This document shows, piece by piece, positions 7,138-11,501 of a DNA stretch of 11,501 nt. Where the stretch lies: the NCBI GenBank assembly GCA_036399835.1, contig DASWMI010000196.1, positions 1-11,501 of the forward strand. The letters run 5' to 3'. Positions within the stretch are counted from its first letter, which is position 1; each line of letters begins with the position of its first letter. The notes under the pieces are model-generated. The model did no database searches and was not told the origin of the DNA. It was given only the letters and a program-made list of their open reading frames with translations. This DNA comes from DASYML01 sp036399835. Its GTDB lineage: Bacteria > Acidobacteriota > Blastocatellia > Pyrinomonadales > Pyrinomonadaceae. The translations under genes were made by a program, and so were the position numbers.

Positions 7138-7767
7138 ATGAGCAAAAGTCCCGACACTTTGCAATTCATGAGCGAGCTTCTTTCGCGGCTCGGCAATGCG
7201 GCGAGCACGCAGACCCGAGCGACTGAGAAGCTTCTGGTCAGCCGTCCCGCGCCCGATTTCGAGATGGACTCGACCAAAGACCTGGAGACGCTCAAGGAAA
7301 AGGTCAGGCTCTCGGATTACAGTGGGCGCTGGCTGGTCCTGATGTTCTACCCGCTCGACTTTACTTTCGTCTGTCCGACGGAATTGACGACCTTCAGCGA
7401 CCGCTACCAGGATTTCCAGCAGATCGGCGCGGACATCCTCGGCATCTCGATTGATTCGGTCTACTCGCATCGCGCCTGGCTCCAAACCCCGCGCTCGAAG
7501 AACGGCGTCGAGGGTCTCAGGTTTCCGCTCGCGGCTGACATTACCAAGCAGGTCTCCAGAGACTACGAAGTGCTGCTCGAAGATAAAGGGATCGCTTTGC
7601 GCGGGCTGTTTATCATCGACCCGGAAGGGGTGCTGCGCTACAAGGTGGTCCAGGATTTGAACATCGGGCGCTCTGCCGAAGAAGTCCTGCGAATCATCAG
7701 AGCATTGCAGACGGGCAGCCTCTGTCCCGCCGAGTGGAGGCCCGGACAGAAGACCTTGAAGGGTTAG
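7138..7767 (+). CDS. Typical 2-Cys peroxiredoxin (AhpC/Prx1 type)
   Basis: Thiol peroxidase of 209 residues that reduces H2O2 and organic peroxides. The peroxidatic site reads FYPLDFTFVCPTE, with C79 and the conserved T76 and P72. The resolving cysteine is C196 in a GSLCPAEWRPG context like the VCP motif of the family. A likely conserved arginine is R155. The protein starts with about 30 extra residues before the RPAPDF strand. It ends ten residues after the resolving site, so the C-terminal helix with the YF motif is absent. The GGLG motif region also differs (KNGVEGLRFPL). Absence of both is the hallmark of overoxidation-resistant ('robust') peroxiredoxins. The start is preceded only by a weak AAAAGAG; M11 is a less likely alternative. 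The gene lies 89 bp before the thioredoxin-kinase with no terminator between. A thioredoxin-like partner next door suggests the recycling or signalling partner, which is inference. Confidence 0.93.
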   Translation: MSKSPDTLQFMSELLSRLGNAASTQTRATEKLLVSRPAPDFEMDSTKDLETLKEKVRLSDYSGRWLVLMFYPLDFTFVCPTELTTFSDRYQDFQQIGADILGISIDSVYSHRAWLQTPRSKNGVEGLRFPLAADITKQVSRDYEVLLEDKGIALRGLFIIDPEGVLRYKVVQDLNIGRSAEEVLRIIRALQTGSLCPAEWRPGQKTLKG

Positions 7768-7856
7768 CTTTATTGCTTTAATGGCTTTGACCTGAACACC
7801 AGCGCGCGGGCTTCAACTTACTGCCTGGTCCAATTTCCAGTCAACATTCAAGCGAG

Positions 7857-9323
7857 ATGAACATCGGAACACAGATGCCTACGCTCGACGGCGCGACCGA
7901 GTGGCTGAATGCCACTGGCGCGGGCGCGGCGGCGCAAGCCGTGGGACACCCGACGCTGGTCCACTTCTGGTCCGTTAGTTGCGGCATCTGCAAGGAGAAC
8001 ATGGCGCGCGTGGCCGAATGGCGCGACAAGCTGAGGGAGAAGGGGCTGCGCGTGATTGCGGTCCACATGCCGCGTTACGAGGAGGAGACGGACACGGAGG
8101 GCGTGCGCGAAGCGATGGCGAGCTTGAAGATGTCAGAGCCTTGCGCGGTTGATAACGAGCACGCCTTGCGTGATGCTTTTCAAAACGAACATGGTTACGT
8201 GCCCGCCTATTACCTCTTCGACGCGCAAGGGCGGCTCAAGAGTTTTGCCGCGGGCGAGCGCGGCCCGGCTGTCGTCGCTCCCGCGTTGGAACGCCTCCTC
8301 GCCAATCCTTACTGCCGCGACTGCGATCTCAACCTGCATGAAGAGGTCCTCTACTGCCCTAACTGCGGCCAGCCCGTCTCGCCGCAATCCGCGAAAGCCA
8401 GAGAGACGCAAGGCCGGGCCAGAGAGACGGAAGCCGTCGCGCATGCTTCATCATCGGACGGCGGCTCGTTCAAGGGGCGCGTGCTGGACCGGAAGTACGA
8501 GTTGATGGAACAGCTCGGCGAAGGCGGCATGAGCGTAGTTTACAGGGCGCGGCGGACGCACATCGGCGATGAAGTGGCGGTCAAGATTCTGCGGCACAAG
8601 ATGGTTGAAGCGGCGGAATCGGTCGAGCGTTTTCGCAGGGAGGCGCGTGCGGCGGCGATGCTTCGCCATCCGAACGTCGTGACCATACACGATTTTGGCG
8701 AAACAGAGAGCGAGGATGTTCCCGCCTACATCGTCATGGAGCTGGTCGAAGGCGAGAGCCTGCGTCAGCTCTTAAAGCGCGAGGGCGCTTTGCCGCTTTC
8801 GCGCGCAGTGCCTTTGATGTACGGTATCTGCGCTGGCGTCGGCGTGGCCCACCGCCGCGAGATTATACACCGCGACATCAAGCCGGATAACGTCATCGTG
8901 ATCCCTGCGGATGAAGACCGCGAGTATGAAATATCAAAGGTCGTGGACTTCGGCATCGCACGCCTGCGCGATATGGCCGCCAAAAATTCCATCACACAGA
9001 CAGGCATCCTGATGGGCACGCCTTACTACATGTCGCCCGAACAATGCCTGGGCGAGCAGCTCGACACGCGCTCGGATGTCTATAGCCTCGGCGCGATGTT
9101 CTACGAGATGCTCGCAGGCTCGCCGCCCTTCACAGCCGAGACCATCACGGGCATCATCGCCAAGCATCTCTACGCGGAGCCGCCCTCGCTCCCGAGGCTT
9201 TCAAACATCGCTCCGGGCATAGAAGCACTCATCCGTCGCGCTCTAGCCAAAGCGCCGGATGAGAGACCCGCAGACGCCTCCGAATTCAAACGCGAGCTGC
9301 GCGAGATAGCTCAAAGTCTTTAA
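7857..9323 (+). CDS. Thioredoxin-like / zinc-ribbon / Ser-Thr protein kinase fusion
   Basis: Soluble 488-residue protein with three modules. Residues 1-150 are a thioredoxin-like (TlpA/DipZ-like) domain: HFWSVSCGICKEN with the redox pair C42/C45, and a cis-proline candidate P116 in GYVPAYYLFD. Residues 153-170 form a zinc ribbon with C153-x2-C156 and C167-x2-C170. A charged, low-complexity linker (171-205) leads to a complete Hanks-type kinase (about 214-480). Visible kinase features are the glycine loop LGEGGMSVVY (220-229), K243 in AVKIL, E262 in the C-helix, HRDIKPDN (catalytic D340), DFG (364-366), an activation segment with T380, T382 and T388, SPE (393-395) and D407. All catalytic residues are present, and it is an RD kinase. 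The transmembrane segment and C-terminal sensor usual in bacterial kinases of this family are absent. ATG follows GCGAG directly, a weak ribosome site; M7 (7875) is an alternative. A peroxiredoxin lies just upstream and an intrinsic terminator downstream. I infer a redox-responsive cytosolic kinase. Confidence 0.92.
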   Translation: MNIGTQMPTLDGATEWLNATGAGAAAQAVGHPTLVHFWSVSCGICKENMARVAEWRDKLREKGLRVIAVHMPRYEEETDTEGVREAMASLKMSEPCAVDNEHALRDAFQNEHGYVPAYYLFDAQGRLKSFAAGERGPAVVAPALERLLANPYCRDCDLNLHEEVLYCPNCGQPVSPQSAKARETQGRARETEAVAHASSSDGGSFKGRVLDRKYELMEQLGEGGMSVVYRARRTHIGDEVAVKILRHKMVEAAESVERFRREARAAAMLRHPNVVTIHDFGETESEDVPAYIVMELVEGESLRQLLKREGALPLSRAVPLMYGICAGVGVAHRREIIHRDIKPDNVIVIPADEDREYEISKVVDFGIARLRDMAAKNSITQTGILMGTPYYMSPEQCLGEQLDTRSDVYSLGAMFYEMLAGSPPFTAETITGIIAKHLYAEPPSLPRLSNIAPGIEALIRRALAKAPDERPADASEFKRELREIAQSL

Positions 9324-9395
9324 CCCGCGAGCCGCACACAAGCTGACCAACTAAATCGAAATAGACAGCAGAAGCTCCCTTGGAAATTTTCGCAG

Positions 9396-9430
9396 AACGG
9401 GCGGGCGTGCGGTTTCGCGCCCGTTTTGTT
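9396..9430 (+). terminator. Intrinsic terminator after the thioredoxin-kinase gene
   Basis: AACGGGCG (9396-9403) pairs perfectly with CGCCCGTT (9418-9425), with possible further pairs inside the 14-base loop. The stem runs into TTTTGTTATGTTAG. It lies 73 bp after the kinase stop codon and separates the peroxiredoxin-kinase unit from lepA. Confidence 0.82.
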
Positions 9431-9446
9431 ATGTTAGTGAGCAGTA

Positions 9447-9515
9447 ATGAGTAATCCATCAAGCGGCGCAGGCGGCGGAAAGCCGATGATTGATTACTGG
9501 CTACCGATGGCTTGA
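9447..9515 (+). CDS. Possible 22-codon upstream ORF of lepA
   Basis: An ATG at 9447 opens a 22-codon frame ending in TGA at 9513-9515, four bases before the lepA ATG at 9520. A second in-frame ATG at 9486 follows a purine-rich GGCGGCGGAAAG stretch. It would encode just nine residues (MIDYWLPMA). No ordinary ribosome site precedes lepA itself, so translation of this short frame could feed ribosomes to lepA. The peptide resembles nothing I know and the frame may be chance. Confidence 0.25.
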   Translation: MSNPSSGAGGGKPMIDYWLPMA

Positions 9516-9519
9516 CCAC

Positions 9520-11319
<1,800 letters not shown>

Positions 11320-11352
11320 TAAAGTGCCGTTTAGATAGAACTGAGCATGAAA

Positions 11353-11381
11353 TTGATGAGACGGTAAAGACCGACTAACCT
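11353..11381 (+). promoter_or_regulatory. Weak candidate promoter for the last, partial gene
   Basis: TTGATG (11353-11358) and TAACCT (11376-11381) are 17 bases apart in the 91-bp gap after lepA. Four and three consensus positions match. Start would be near 11388. No hairpin terminator was seen after lepA, so the last gene could also be co-transcribed with it. Confidence 0.22.
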
Positions 11382-11410
11382 CCCTCGCCAACCATCGAGG
11401 AGAATCAAAG

Positions 11411-11501
11411 ATGAAGCGTTTCCCATTTATTCTGACTTTCCTGCTGATTTCCTTTAGCGTCTTCGCGCAACATCGTCATAATCTTCCGGCAGACACGCGG
11501 C
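11411..11501 (+). CDS. N-terminus of a secreted protein of unknown function (runs off window)
   Basis: An ATG at 11411 is preceded by GAGGAG (11397-11402) at eight bases, the best ribosome site on the right side of the window. The first 30 codons give a signal peptide: a MKR start, a hydrophobic core of about 14 residues (PFILTFLLISFSVF) and a VFA-QH cleavage site. The visible mature part begins QHRHNLPADTR, which is histidine-rich but too short to assign to a family. The rest lies beyond the window. Confidence 0.7.
   Translation, partial: MKRFPFILTFLLISFSVFAQHRHNLPADTR

Noticed and set aside
9490..9519. Upstream TTG as an alternative start for lepA, adding ten residues
   Set aside because: The extra residues (MITGYRWLDH) are not family-like, and the MNPDRIRNF start at 9520 matches the LepA N terminus.

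Overview
This window looks like bacterial chromosome from a moderately GC-rich organism. Shine-Dalgarno motifs precede several genes, coding density is ordinary, and no RNA gene, insertion sequence, phage gene or CRISPR array is visible. The gene repertoire suits an Acidobacteriota-type genome (Blastocatellia-like): a multi-PAS hybrid histidine kinase with a KdpD-like membrane region, a secreted LVIVD-repeat propeller protein, a Ser/Thr kinase carrying a zinc ribbon, and a ferredoxin/metallo-beta-lactamase fusion. This placement is inference from gene content, not from a marker alignment.

Left part (1-5616). The window opens with the 3' part of an endonuclease/exonuclease/phosphatase-family gene on the plus strand. 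It converges on a minus-strand pair across one strong hairpin (570-622) that can serve both directions. The minus-strand pair is, in transcription order, a 907-residue membrane-anchored hybrid histidine kinase (DUF4118-like region, three PAS domains, HisKA, HATPase, receiver) and then a 672-residue exported protein with three Ig-like domains and an LVIVD beta-propeller. They are 233 bp apart.

Middle (5617-9430). A 430-bp intergenic region separates the divergent kinase from a plus-strand run with a shared redox theme. It holds a long imperfect dyad and a CG/CT simple repeat. The run contains a [4Fe-4S] ferredoxin fused to a metallo-beta-lactamase-fold domain, a typical 2-Cys peroxiredoxin, and a 488-residue protein that joins a thioredoxin-like domain with an intact CGIC motif, a four-cysteine zinc ribbon and a complete Ser/Thr protein kinase. 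The peroxiredoxin and the thioredoxin-kinase are 89 bp apart with no terminator between them, and a good intrinsic terminator follows the kinase. I infer a peroxide-sensing module in which the oxidation state of the peroxiredoxin and/or thioredoxin domain is read out as protein phosphorylation. This is the most interesting content of the window.

Right part (9431-11501). A full-length lepA (elongation factor 4) follows, with its own upstream region containing a short uORF that ends just before the lepA start. The first 30 codons of a secreted protein with a good signal peptide and Shine-Dalgarno run off the end of the window.
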